Shown here: positions 7,592 to 15,476 of the stretch, one piece after another | Position numbering within the stretch: position 1 is the stretch's first letter | How the letters are laid out: the number at the start of each line of letters is the position of its first letter | Assembly (NCBI GenBank): GCA_964461995.1 | Contig: CAYWXL010000014.1 | Span: 1-64,000, forward strand | Direction of reading: 5' to 3' | Source of the DNA: JALSRK01 sp964461995 | GTDB lineage: Bacteria > Acidobacteriota > Terriglobia > Bryobacterales > Bryobacteraceae | Length of the DNA: 64,000 nucleotides | Program-made: the position numbers and the translations under genes | The notes under the pieces: model-generated | Seen by the model: only the letters and a program-made list of their open reading frames with translations | Database searches by the model: none | Told to the model about the DNA's origin: nothing

Positions 7592-8485
7592 TTACAGCTC
7601 CTTTCCACTGAGCCGCCGGTAGGCCTCGAGGTACTTCTCGCTGGTGTTGCGCGCGACCTCGGGGGGCAAGGCCGGGGCCGGGGGCTTCTTGTCCCAATGG
7701 ATGGACTCGAGGTAGTCCCGCACGTACTGCTTGTCGAAGGAGCGCTGCGGGCGGCCGGGCTCGTACTCGTCGGCTGGCCAGAAGCGCGACGAGTCCGGCG
7801 TGAGCACCTCGTCGGCGAGGATGAGCTCGCCGTCCACGAAGCCGAACTCGAACTTGGTGTCGGCGATGATGATGCCGCGCTCGCGGGCGTATTCGGCGGC
7901 GCGGGAGTAGATGTCGAGGGTCAGGTCGCGGACCTTCCCGGCCACCTCGCGGCCGATCATCTCGGCGGCCTCGTCGAAGGAGATGTTGATGTCGTGGCCG
8001 CTGGTGGCCTTGGTGGCCGGGGTGAAGATGGGCTCGGGCAGTTGGCTACTCTCTTGTAGGCCGGGGGGCAGTTTGATGCCGCAGACGGCGCCGGTCTTGC
8101 GGTAGTCCTTCCAGCCGGAGCCGGCGAGATAGCCGCGGGCGACGCACTCGACGGGCAGCATCTTGGCCCGCGTGACGAGCATGGAGCGGCCGGCAAGCTG
8201 GTCACGGAACTGCGGCAGCGGCTCAGGGTAGGCATCCACATCGGCGGTGATGATGTGGGTGGGCACGACGTCCTTCAAGAAGTCGAACCAGAACAGGGAA
8301 AGCTGCGTGAGGACCTCGCCCTTGCGGGGAATGCCCGTGGGCAGGATGTAGTCGAAGGCGGAGATGCGGTCCGTGGCGACGATCAGGAGCTCGTCGCCGA
8401 CCTCGTAGATGTCGCGGACTTTTCCGCGGGACAGCAGCTTGATGCCGGGCAGATTGGTTTCCAGGATGACGTTGTGCTCGCTCAT
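7592..8485 (-). CDS. purC: phosphoribosylaminoimidazole-succinocarboxamide synthase
   Basis: SAICAR synthase, ligating aspartate to CAIR with ATP in purine biosynthesis. The 297-residue length matches the longer bacterial/yeast-type class. Visible family motifs are GKVRDIY (21-27), ATDRISAFDYILP (37-49), VECVARGYLAGSGWK, and the C-terminal DEVLTPDSSRFW. Its ATG overlaps the TGA of the hemerythrin gene by 4 bp. Cytosolic; complete, with no missing motif. Confidence 0.97.
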   Translation of the reverse strand: MSEHNVILETNLPGIKLLSRGKVRDIYEVGDELLIVATDRISAFDYILPTGIPRKGEVLTQLSLFWFDFLKDVVPTHIITADVDAYPEPLPQFRDQLAGRSMLVTRAKMLPVECVARGYLAGSGWKDYRKTGAVCGIKLPPGLQESSQLPEPIFTPATKATSGHDINISFDEAAEMIGREVAGKVRDLTLDIYSRAAEYARERGIIIADTKFEFGFVDGELILADEVLTPDSSRFWPADEYEPGRPQRSFDKQYVRDYLESIHWDKKPPAPALPPEVARNTSEKYLEAYRRLSGKEL

Positions 8486-8934
8486 GGTCTCAAACAGACT
8501 CGGACGGCCTTCTTGCCGATGTCGGCGCCTATCTTGTCCAGGATATCGCGAGGGATCGCGCGCTGCGCCTTCTCGAAGAGTTCGTTTTCCTCGAGGCGGA
8601 TGTGGCGGCGCAGGACGGCGGTGAACTCGCGGACGGTCTTCTCGTCGGGCTGCTTGCGGAGGCGCTCGACGAGCTCGCGGACCTGGCGGTGCTCGTCGAG
8701 GAGCCGGCCGACGAGTTCAGAGAGTTCGGGCGGGCAGGCCGGAAACAGGATCTTCTCCTCCATCTCGAAGTGGTTCGTCAGCTCGATCTCCCACACGCCG
8801 ACGATGCGGTCGGCGAGGCGGGCGACGGCTTCTTGGGACGCATCAGCCTCGAGGTCGCGATCGGTGAGCACGCACAGGGCGAGGCCATTGTGGTGCTGCT
8901 GGGAAAGGGGGATCAATGACGGATCTCGTTTCAT
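8482..8934 (-). CDS. hemerythrin domain-containing protein
   Basis: A 149-residue four-helix protein. Iron-ligand candidates follow the hemerythrin HHE pattern: QQHHNGLA near the N-terminus, NHFEMEEKILF in the middle, LLDEHRQVRELV, and RRHIRLEENELFE toward the C-terminus. It probably binds O2, NO or senses iron. It starts at MKRDPSL (8934), preceded on its strand by an A-rich stretch; the longer frame to 9039 lacks family features. It is coupled to purC by an ATGA overlap, an arrangement with no obvious metabolic reason. Confidence 0.85.
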   Translation of the reverse strand: MKRDPSLIPLSQQHHNGLALCVLTDRDLEADASQEAVARLADRIVGVWEIELTNHFEMEEKILFPACPPELSELVGRLLDEHRQVRELVERLRKQPDEKTVREFTAVLRRHIRLEENELFEKAQRAIPRDILDKIGADIGKKAVRVCLRP

Positions 8935-8984
8935 AAAAAGAGTTGCCGGGGCGGCGGCCCGAGAACCGGACACCGCCCGCGGGA

Positions 8985-10112
8985 TCAGGCTTTCAGGATC
9001 TCTTCCCAAGTGTACGGGCGCTCGTGGACGCAGGACCACAGGGCCATGACGGCGGTGAGGGTGCTCTCGGCGGCCGAGACGCCGGCGTTCTCGATCTTGC
9101 CGGTGCGGGCGCCCTCGATGAACTCGTTGACGGCGTCCTGGGTGATGTCGTAGCGGGTTTCAATGCGCTCGGGCTCCTTGCCGGGCCGGTAGATGGTGAT
9201 GCCCTTGCGGGAGGTGTTCACGGCGCCGTGCTCGCAGATGAAAGTTTCCGAGACGTCGCGGTAGCCGGAGCTGCGGAACTGGTTGGCGGCGTAAGAGAAG
9301 ATCAGGCCGTCGTCGAACTCGAAGGTGCAGGCGACATTGTCGTAGATATCGCCGTAGAAGCGAATGGCGTTGCCGCCGCGGCCGGTGACGCGGACGGGAT
9401 GCTTGCCGGTGAACCAGTTGACGACGTCGAGATTGTGGCAGTCCTGCTCGACGAGGATGTCGCCGGAGAGTTCACGGTAAAAGAACCAGTTGCGGACGCG
9501 TTCCTGGTCGGCGGGGTGGCCGGTCTTGATGCGGGGACCGCCGCCGAACCAAGAGGCGCGGATCATCTTGATATCACCCAGCTCGCCGGAGCGGATCAGG
9601 TGATAGGCCATACGGTAGTGCTTGCCGTAGCGCTGCTGGTAGTCCACGGTGATGCGCTTGGAGGGATCGGCCGTGAGGGCGGCGGCTTTGACGCGGCGGC
9701 ACCCTTCGGGATCCACCGCGGCCGGCTTCTCCATGTAAATGTGCTTGCGGGCCTTGACGGCGGCCTCGAACATCTCTGGATGGAGGTAGGCGGGCGTGGC
9801 GATGAGGACAGCGTCCACATCGGAGGCGAGGAGCTCTTTGTAGTCCTTGAAGACGCGAGCCCCGGAGTAGCGCTGCTGGGCGGCCTGGATGCGGTCCTCG
9901 TAGATGTCGCAGATGGCCGCGATCTTGGCGAACTCGTTCTTGGCGAAGATGCCGCTGACGTAAGTACCGCGGTTGCCGCAACCGATGAGGCCGACTGAGA
10001 GGGCGGAGTTGGCCTGGGAGCCGCGGACGAGTTCCGGCTTCAGAATCATGAAGGCGGCGGAGGCGCGGGCGGCGTTGTGGATGAAGTTGCGGCGGTCACA
10101 GGAATCGGACAT
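8985..10112 (-). CDS. Tat-exported Gfo/Idh/MocA family oxidoreductase
   Basis: A 375-residue protein. The N-terminus CDRRNFIHNAARA is a twin-arginine signal, followed by the Rossmann motif VGLIGCGNRG (about 41-50) and the Gfo/Idh/MocA signature MEKPAAVDPEG. Exported members of this family are expanded in Acidobacteria and Planctomycetes, often for sugar conversion in the periplasm. AAGGAG lies just upstream of the ATG at 10112. Divergent from the glycosyltransferase fusion with 77 bp between starts. Substrate unknown. Confidence 0.88.
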   Translation of the reverse strand: MSDSCDRRNFIHNAARASAAFMILKPELVRGSQANSALSVGLIGCGNRGTYVSGIFAKNEFAKIAAICDIYEDRIQAAQQRYSGARVFKDYKELLASDVDAVLIATPAYLHPEMFEAAVKARKHIYMEKPAAVDPEGCRRVKAAALTADPSKRITVDYQQRYGKHYRMAYHLIRSGELGDIKMIRASWFGGGPRIKTGHPADQERVRNWFFYRELSGDILVEQDCHNLDVVNWFTGKHPVRVTGRGGNAIRFYGDIYDNVACTFEFDDGLIFSYAANQFRSSGYRDVSETFICEHGAVNTSRKGITIYRPGKEPERIETRYDITQDAVNEFIEGARTGKIENAGVSAAESTLTAVMALWSCVHERPYTWEEILKA

Positions 10113-10172
10113 CGGTTTCTCCTTGGGATGAATGCGTTCAACGGACGGCGATGGCGTCCAAATCGCTTTCAT

Positions 10173-10178
10173 TATACT
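10173..10178 (+). promoter_or_regulatory. -10-like TATACT before glycosyltransferase gene
   Basis: TATACT ends 11 bp before the ATG at 10190, so a transcript started from it would have a leader of only about five bases and no room for a ribosome binding site. Confidence 0.45.
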
Positions 10179-10189
10179 GGGGAATTCCG

Positions 10190-11605
10190 ATGAAACTTTC
10201 CATCCTGGTGCCGGTCTACAACGAGCGGACCGTCGTGGAGCGGAGCCTGGCGCAGGTACTGGCGGCGCCGCTACCCGAGGAGATGGAGCGGGAGCTGATC
10301 GTGGTGGACGACTGCTCGACCGACGGTACCGGGGAGATCCTCGAGCGGCTGGCGGAGCGGGAGCCGGCGATCCGGCTGATCCGGCACGAGAAGAACCAGG
10401 GCAAGGGGGCGGCGATCCGGACGGCGATCCAGCACGCGACAGGAGACTTCGCCATCGTGCAGGATGCGGACCTCGAGTACGACCCGAACGAGTACCCGGC
10501 GCTGCTGAGGCCGCTGCTCGACGGGCGGGCGGACGCGGTGTTCGGCTCGCGCTACCTGGCGGCGGCGCAAACGCGGGTGCTGCCGTTCTGGCACTCGATG
10601 ATCAACAAGGGGCTGACGCTGGTCTCCAACGTCTTCTCGAACCTGAACCTGACGGACATGGAGACCTGCTACAAGGTGTTCCGCACGGACCTGCTCAAGA
10701 GCATCCCGATCCGCTCGAACCGCTTCGGCTTCGAGCCGGAGATCACGATGAAGTGCGCCAAGCGGCAGTTCCGGATCTACGAGGTGCCGATTTCCTATCA
10801 CGGGCGCAGTTATGAAGAGGGCAAAAAGATCGGCTGGAAAGACGGCTTCCAGGCGCTGGCGACGATCCTGAAGTTCTGGATGATCGACGACCTCTATACC
10901 AAGCCGTTCGGCCGGGGGGTCGTGCACACGCACCTGGGGACGCCGCGGTACGTGGACTGGCTGACGGAGGTGATCCGGCCGTATCTGGGCGACTCGGTGC
11001 TGGAGCTGGGGGCGGGTCTGGGAACGCTGACCGGACGGCTGATGGCGCGGCGGCTGCGCTACGTGGCGGCCGAGAGCGACCCGTTGAGTCTGCACGCGCT
11101 CCAGAACCGGTTCCTGCGGACCCCGAGCGTGGAGGTGGTGGAGCTGGATCCGGAGCAGCCGGAGCACTACAGGAGGGTGGGCGAGCCGGTGGACTCGGTG
11201 CTGTGCCTGAACATTCTGGAATACTCGGCGGATCCGGCGGCGACGCTCGGCAACGTGGTGGGGCTGTTGAAGCCGGGCGGGACGCTGATCATCCTGGCGC
11301 CGCGGGGCAAACGGCTCTACAGCGAGCTGGACCGGGCTTTGGGGTTGCGGCGCCGTTTCGAGCGATCGGAATTGCGCGCACTTCTCGAGGGCGCGGGGCT
11401 GGAGCTGGCGCGCGTCCACCAGCTCAACAAGGCCGCGGCGCCGGCGTGGTGGTTCCAGGGCAAGGTGCTGCGGCGCCGGACGCTGCGCAAGCCGTTACTC
11501 AAATTCTTCGACTGGACGGTGTGGTTGTGGCGCGCGCTCGATCATGTGCTGCCGTGGCGGGGGCTGTCGATGATCGTGGTGGCGCGGAAGCGGCGGTCCG
11601 GGTGA
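10190..11605 (+). CDS. glycosyltransferase family 2 fused to SAM methyltransferase
   Basis: A 471-residue two-domain protein. Residues 1-235 are a GT2 (dolichyl-phosphate-mannose-synthase-like) domain with LVPVYNE, VVDDCSTDGT, the metal-binding QDADLEYDP and the GSRY motif. Residues about 255-465 are a class I methyltransferase with LELGAGLGTLT (about 272-282) and LNILEY. It probably transfers a sugar to a lipid or polymer and methylates product or acceptor. There is no membrane helix. The ATG at 10190 is exactly at the start of the GT2 fold. Confidence 0.88.
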   Translation: MKLSILVPVYNERTVVERSLAQVLAAPLPEEMERELIVVDDCSTDGTGEILERLAEREPAIRLIRHEKNQGKGAAIRTAIQHATGDFAIVQDADLEYDPNEYPALLRPLLDGRADAVFGSRYLAAAQTRVLPFWHSMINKGLTLVSNVFSNLNLTDMETCYKVFRTDLLKSIPIRSNRFGFEPEITMKCAKRQFRIYEVPISYHGRSYEEGKKIGWKDGFQALATILKFWMIDDLYTKPFGRGVVHTHLGTPRYVDWLTEVIRPYLGDSVLELGAGLGTLTGRLMARRLRYVAAESDPLSLHALQNRFLRTPSVEVVELDPEQPEHYRRVGEPVDSVLCLNILEYSADPAATLGNVVGLLKPGGTLIILAPRGKRLYSELDRALGLRRRFERSELRALLEGAGLELARVHQLNKAAAPAWWFQGKVLRRRTLRKPLLKFFDWTVWLWRALDHVLPWRGLSMIVVARKRRSG

Positions 11606-11649
11606 GAAAGTTCAGCGAGTTCCGCGGTCGAATTAGGCAGAACCACGGA

Positions 11650-11678
11650 TTGGGAAGGGGGGCGTCCGGCCTTAAAAT
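11650..11678 (+). promoter_or_regulatory. sigma-70-like promoter for small HTH gene
   Basis: TTGGGA (11650-11655), a 17-bp spacer and TAAAAT (11673-11678), about 78 bp before the ATG at 11756. Confidence 0.45.
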
Positions 11679-11755
11679 TGCTCTCTGGTAGGGAGTTCAG
11701 ACGGGAAGCCGATCATCTTGGCTGTTTCACGATCCAAGCGAAACGACAAGCACCT

Positions 11756-11974
11756 ATGGCGACACGAACGGCAAGTAGAACACACTATTCCGAATCAGAA
11801 GCTGCCAAGAAACTCGGGGTCACGATCGAGCAGCTACGGGATCTGATACAGAATCACATTCTCGGCGAAGGGGAGACGATCCGCGCCACCAGGCGCGCCA
11901 TCTTTCACGCTTCCGATCTTATCGTTCTGCAGCACTTGGCCGGTTCGCGGAACGGTTCCACACCTCGGGATTAA
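11756..11974 (+). CDS. small MerR-like helix-turn-helix protein
   Basis: A 72-residue protein whose core YSESEAAKKLGVTIEQLRDLI reads as a MerR/excisionase-type winged HTH, followed by a basic wing region and a short helix (ASDLIVLQHL). It has no ligand domain, so it is a minimal DNA-binding protein. Start at the ATG 11756; a longer frame from 11678 lacks family features. The 3' end overlaps the 3' end of the convergent dehydrogenase gene by 56 bp, so either the two are mutually antisense or this stop is not the biological end. Confidence 0.6.
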   Translation: MATRTASRTHYSESEAAKKLGVTIEQLRDLIQNHILGEGETIRATRRAIFHASDLIVLQHLAGSRNGSTPRD

Positions 11975-12926
11975 CGAGGGTGGGGGGCTGCCGGCCCTGG
12001 AGCGCCGCAATCACGTTTTCCGCCGCGAGCATACACATCTTCAACCGCGTTTCCACGGTGGCACTGCCGATGTGGGGGACAAGCACGGCGTTGGGCAGCT
12101 CCAGCAAGCCGGGGTGAACCTTCGGCTCGTTCTCGAAGACGTCGAGGCCGGCGCCCCAGATGGTGCGGTTGCGGAGGGCTTCGACGAGAGCGGCTTCATC
12201 GACCACGGGTCCGCGGGAGGTGTTCACCAGGATGGCGGTGGGCTTCATCATCCGCAACTGCTCGGCGCCGATCAAGTGCCGCGTGGACTCAGTGAGCGGG
12301 GTGTGGATACTGACGATGTCAGAGTCGCGAAGCAGATCCTCGAGTGGCACGTAGGTGGCCCCGAGTTCCCGCTCGACCTCTTCGGGGGCCCGGCGAGCGT
12401 CGGAGTAAAGGATGCGCATGGAAAAGCCGCGACCGCGGCGGGCGACGGCGCGTCCGATGCGGCCCAGACCGATGATCCCGAGGGTCTGGTGGTGGACGTC
12501 GCGGCCGAGGAGCAGGTCGATCGCCCACTTGTTCCACTTGCCGTCCATCAAGAACTTGTTGGCTTCGAAGAGGCGGCGGGCAGTGGCGAGGATGAGGGCG
12601 AAGGCGAGGTCGGCGGTGGTGTCGGTCAAGACGTCAGGGGTGTTCGACACCAGGATGCCGGCGCGGGTGGCGGCGGGGACGTCGATGTTGTCGTAACCCA
12701 CGGCGACGTTGGCGATGATCTTCACGCCGTCGAGCTGGGCGATGACATCCGGAGTGAACTTGTCGGTGAGCTGGGCGACGACCGCCTGCTTGCCCTGGAT
12801 GCGCCGGAGCAGCTCCTCGGCGGGCAGCCCGTCGTCGGAATCGTGGTATTCGACCTCGAAGTGCTGCCGGAGCAGGTCCACGGCCTCGGGGAGGATGCGC
12901 TTGGTGATGAGTACGGATGGCCTCAC
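11919..12926 (-). CDS. D-glycerate dehydrogenase / glyoxylate reductase family
   Basis: A 335-residue D-isomer-specific 2-hydroxyacid dehydrogenase. It shows the Rossmann motif GIIGLGRIGRAVARR (about 150-164), the catalytic arginine in VNTSRGPVVDE, a glutamate in FENEP, and the catalytic histidine in LVPHIGSAT. The sequence fits glyoxylate/hydroxypyruvate reductases (NAD(P)H-dependent, cytosolic) better than SerA, since there is no ACT domain. It is divergent from a beta-hydroxyacid dehydrogenase gene 81 bp away. Confidence 0.9.
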   Translation of the reverse strand: MRPSVLITKRILPEAVDLLRQHFEVEYHDSDDGLPAEELLRRIQGKQAVVAQLTDKFTPDVIAQLDGVKIIANVAVGYDNIDVPAATRAGILVSNTPDVLTDTTADLAFALILATARRLFEANKFLMDGKWNKWAIDLLLGRDVHHQTLGIIGLGRIGRAVARRGRGFSMRILYSDARRAPEEVERELGATYVPLEDLLRDSDIVSIHTPLTESTRHLIGAEQLRMMKPTAILVNTSRGPVVDEAALVEALRNRTIWGAGLDVFENEPKVHPGLLELPNAVLVPHIGSATVETRLKMCMLAAENVIAALQGRQPPTLVNPEVWNRSANRPSAAER

Positions 12927-13007
12927 GGGGGCGATTGTCGCACACCGGCGAGGGGCCGTACAATAACGGGTTCGCGCGCCGGGGCGGGCGGCGCCGAGGA
13001 GAGAGCG

Positions 13008-13904
13008 ATGGCGAAACTAGGCTTCTGCGGACTGGGCATCATGGGGTACCCGATGGCGCGGAACCTGCGCCGGGCGGGGCACGAGCTGTGGGTCTGGTCT
13101 CATACGAGGGAGAAAGCGGAACGGCTGGCGGCCGAAGAGGGGGCGACGGCGTGCGGGACGCCCCGGGAGGTGGGTGCGGCCGCGGAAGCGGTGTTCCTGT
13201 GCGTCGGCGACACCCGGATGTCGGAGGAGACGATCCTGGGCGCGGACGGGATCGCGGCGGGGGCGGGTCCGGGAACGGTGGTAATCGACGCGAGCACGAT
13301 CTCGGCGCTGGCGAGCAAGCGGATCGCGAAATCGCTGGCCGAGAAGAGGATTCCATACCTGGATGCCCCTTGCACGGGCTCGAAGCTGGGCGCTGAGCAG
13401 GGCAAGCTGACCTTCATGGTGGGCGGGGACCGGGAAATATTCGAAAGAGTGAAACCCTGGTTTGAGCCGATGGGACAGCAGGTGTTCTACTGCGGCCGGC
13501 AGGGGATGGGCTTGCGGGTGAAGCTGGCGCAGAACCTCATTCAATCGAACATCTTGCAAGCGTTCATCGAGGGGATCGTACTGAGCACCAAGGCGGGCGT
13601 GGACCCCAAGCTGATGCTGGAGGTGATCAACTCGACGGCGGCCAGGTCCGGCTTGATCGCCTTCAAGGCGCCGTACATCTTCCGGCGGGACTTCGCGACT
13701 CACTTCTCGACGAAGTGGATGCACAAAGACATCGGTCTGGCGCTGGAGCTAGCCGAATGCGAGAATGTCCCGGTTCCCGTAACGGCGCTGACGCGGCAGT
13801 TCTTTCAAGCCGCCCTGGCAGAGGGCTACGGAGAAGAGGATTTCTGTAGCGTTATCAAGGTGTTAGAACGCATCGCCGGGATCGAGGTGAAAGCGGATTC
13901 GTAA
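13008..13904 (+). CDS. NAD(P)-dependent beta-hydroxyacid dehydrogenase
   Basis: A 298-residue 3-hydroxyisobutyrate dehydrogenase-like protein. The N-terminal FCGLGIMGYPMARNL is the HIBADH signature, DAPCTGSKLGAEQGKLTFMVGG carries the substrate-binding loop, and the catalytic lysine is in VKLAQNL. Relatives reduce tartronate semialdehyde, glyoxylate or succinic semialdehyde. With the neighbouring glyoxylate-reductase-type gene it suggests C2/C3 hydroxyacid handling. The ATG at 13008 follows GAGGAGAG; the long in-frame upstream extension is antisense shadow. Confidence 0.9.
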   Translation: MAKLGFCGLGIMGYPMARNLRRAGHELWVWSHTREKAERLAAEEGATACGTPREVGAAAEAVFLCVGDTRMSEETILGADGIAAGAGPGTVVIDASTISALASKRIAKSLAEKRIPYLDAPCTGSKLGAEQGKLTFMVGGDREIFERVKPWFEPMGQQVFYCGRQGMGLRVKLAQNLIQSNILQAFIEGIVLSTKAGVDPKLMLEVINSTAARSGLIAFKAPYIFRRDFATHFSTKWMHKDIGLALELAECENVPVPVTALTRQFFQAALAEGYGEEDFCSVIKVLERIAGIEVKADS

Positions 13905-13921
13905 AAGTTTGCAGATTTTGC

Positions 13922-13950
13922 TTGCACTCCGCATCTTCATATTCTATTAT
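13922..13950 (+). promoter_or_regulatory. sigma-70 promoter of probable small RNA
   Basis: TTGCAC (13922-13927), exactly 17 bp, then TATTAT (13945-13950) in an AT-rich patch. The predicted start falls near 13957, immediately before a strong RNA stem. Confidence 0.65.
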
Positions 13951-13956
13951 TGGAAG

Positions 13957-14075
13957 TAAGCCGGGGAGGCAACTCCCACCAAAGCGAGACTAACCTCACA
14001 AAAAAGACCCCTGAAGCAATAACCTCCCCGGCACCCCGGAATCACAGCGAAGCCCGCCGCAAGGTGGGTGTTTTT
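13957..14075 (+). ncRNA. candidate structured RNA (about 119 nt)
   Basis: A 10-bp perfect stem, GCCGGGGAGG (13960-13969) with CCTCCCCGGC (14023-14032), closes a 73-nt domain. The same 5' arm can instead form a local GGGAG-GCAA-CTCCC hairpin (about 13964-13977) or pair with CCCCGG at about 14034-14039, so alternative folds exist. The transcript would end at the T-run terminator at 14053-14075. It matches no riboswitch, 6S or SRP consensus that I know. It could be a stand-alone sRNA or an attenuated leader of the radical SAM/hox operon 290 bp downstream. Confidence 0.55.
14053..14075 (+). terminator. rho-independent terminator of candidate RNA
   Basis: CCCGCC (14053-14058), GCAA tetraloop, GGTGGG (14063-14068), then TGTTTTT. 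The stem contains one G-T pair. The T-run and tight loop make it a good intrinsic terminator. Confidence 0.65.
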
Positions 14076-14219
14076 GCGTTCGGCGATCCGTCTACGGCCA
14101 TTCGGGGTGGGGATAAGTACTTGTATTTTTAATAGCTTGCGACTCTTCCGGGAGGTACGTCCGCGGGGGGGCGAAGGCGCGGGACTGAGGCGCCCGCTCT
14201 CGGCGGCGGGCGGCGGTTC

Positions 14220-14233
14220 GGGGAATATGCCCC
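14220..14233. promoter_or_regulatory. palindromic operator-like site 1
   Basis: GGGGAATATGCCCC, a near-perfect inverted repeat, followed by AATCGGG. It is the first of two related sites 61 bp apart upstream of the hydrogenase operon. Confidence 0.45.
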
Positions 14234-14280
14234 AATCGGGCTGCAACTGCCGCCCGAGGCGCAGCCTGACGGCGAGTGAT

Positions 14281-14294
14281 GGGGGAAATGCCCC
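14281..14294. promoter_or_regulatory. palindromic operator-like site 2
   Basis: GGGGGAAATGCCCC, followed by ACACACGGG. It shares the GGGG-AA-ATGCCCC core and the CGGG tail with site 1 and lies 73 bp before the ATG at 14367. Confidence 0.45.
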
Positions 14295-14366
14295 ACACAC
14301 GGGGCGTAAGTTACTGATTCGGCAAAGAAGTGCGGCTGGAACGCCAAGTGCTTGCTTGAAAGCACC

Positions 14367-15476
14367 ATGCACGGACACGGCAAGCCCGGGAGCTACCGGC
14401 CCCGCCTGGTTTTCTGGGAGCTGACCACTGGTTGCAACCTGCGGTGCATCCACTGCCGGGCGAGCGCGACGGAGCTGATGTCGCCGGACGATCTGACCTA
14501 CTCGGAATGCACGGGGATCATCGACCAGCTCGCCGAGTTCGCTCCGTTCATCCTGGTGCTTTCGGGCGGCGAGCCCCTGTGGCGCCGGGACGTCTTCGAC
14601 ATCGCCAAGTACGCCCGGGAGCGGGGGATCCGGGTAGCGCTGGCGACGAACGGAACGCTGATCGACGAAGCGATGGCGCAGCGCATCCACGAGGCGGGCA
14701 TCGAGCGGGTCTCGATCAGCCTGGACGGGGCCGACCCGGTGACCCACGACACCTTCCGCGGGCACCAGGGCGCATTCGCCGCCGCCGTGAAGGGAATCGA
14801 GTTGTTGAAAGAGCTGGGTGTTTCCACGCAGATCAACACAACCGTTTCCCGCCACAACGCCCACGAGCTGCCGCGCATCCTGAAGCTGGCCGAGGATCTG
14901 GGCGTGCAGGCGTTCCACATGTTCCTGCTAGTGCCGGTGGGCTGCGGGCTGACGATCAAAGACGAGCAAGCAATTCAAGGTGAAGAGGCCGAAGAGATAC
15001 TCGAGTGGTTTTACGAACAGTCGCTGACCTCGCGGCTGGAGCTGAAAGCCACTTGCGCGCCGCACTACTACCGGATCATGCGGCAGCGCCGGGCCGAGGC
15101 GCGCCGGGCGGGGGAGAAGGTGCCGGAGCTGGCCAAGGAAGGCATGCACGCGGTGACGAAAGGGTGCCTGGCGGGCACCGCGGTCTGCTTCATCTCGCAC
15201 CAGGGCGAGGTCTTCCCCTGCGGGTACCTTCCGGTCTCGGCCGGTAGCCTGCGCGAGACGCCGTTCCGGGAGATCTGGGAAAAGGCTCCGATCTTCCAGG
15301 ACCTGCGCGACACGGAGCGTCTCGAAGGCAAGTGTGGTATTTGTGAGTTCAAGAATATTTGCATGGGCTGTCGCGCCCGCGCGTATGGAATGACAGGAGA
15401 CTATCTGGCCGAGGAGCCCTTCTGCGTCTACGAGCCCAGGAACCTGCATGCCGACTCACGTCCAGGAGCCCACTAA
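14367..15476 (+). CDS. AhbD/NirJ-like radical SAM/SPASM protein
   Basis: A 369-residue radical SAM enzyme. Cys23, Cys27 and Cys30 form the CxxxCxxC cluster motif, and SGGEP follows. The C-terminal region has KATCAPHYYRI, CLAGTAVCFIS, CGYLP and CGICEFKNICMGCRARAYGMTGDYL, the auxiliary-cluster pattern of the AhbC/AhbD/NirJ heme-biosynthesis group. AhbD decarboxylates Fe-coproporphyrin III in the siroheme route to heme. The ATG at 14367 is chosen; an in-frame TTG at 14352 is possible. It overlaps hoxE by 29 bp, so it belongs to the hydrogenase operon. The actual substrate is uncertain. Confidence 0.82.
   Translation: MHGHGKPGSYRPRLVFWELTTGCNLRCIHCRASATELMSPDDLTYSECTGIIDQLAEFAPFILVLSGGEPLWRRDVFDIAKYARERGIRVALATNGTLIDEAMAQRIHEAGIERVSISLDGADPVTHDTFRGHQGAFAAAVKGIELLKELGVSTQINTTVSRHNAHELPRILKLAEDLGVQAFHMFLLVPVGCGLTIKDEQAIQGEEAEEILEWFYEQSLTSRLELKATCAPHYYRIMRQRRAEARRAGEKVPELAKEGMHAVTKGCLAGTAVCFISHQGEVFPCGYLPVSAGSLRETPFREIWEKAPIFQDLRDTERLEGKCGICEFKNICMGCRARAYGMTGDYLAEEPFCVYEPRNLHADSRPGAH

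Larger units (their letters stand above)
14076..14366. other. regulatory region upstream of radical SAM/hox operon
   Basis: No gene. It contains an AT-rich patch at about 14115-14135 (a possible -10, with no clean -35 at 17 bp) and two palindromic sites listed separately. The remaining sequence is GC-rich. A sigma-54-type GG-N10-GC element was looked for and not found at correct spacing. Confidence 0.5.

Noticed and set aside
12072..13007. N-terminal extension of the beta-hydroxyacid dehydrogenase frame
   Set aside because: The extension is antisense to the glyoxylate-reductase-type gene; the Rossmann fold starts at the ATG 13008 with a good ribosome site.
13957..14075. Known riboswitch classes (cobalamin, c-di-GMP, THF, Moco, NiCo) for the candidate RNA
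   Set aside because: The diagnostic core sequences of these classes as I know them are not present; left as an unknown RNA.
14300..14366. Sigma-54 promoter before the radical SAM/hox operon
   Set aside because: GG and GC dinucleotides near 14337-14355 are not at the required 10-bp separation.
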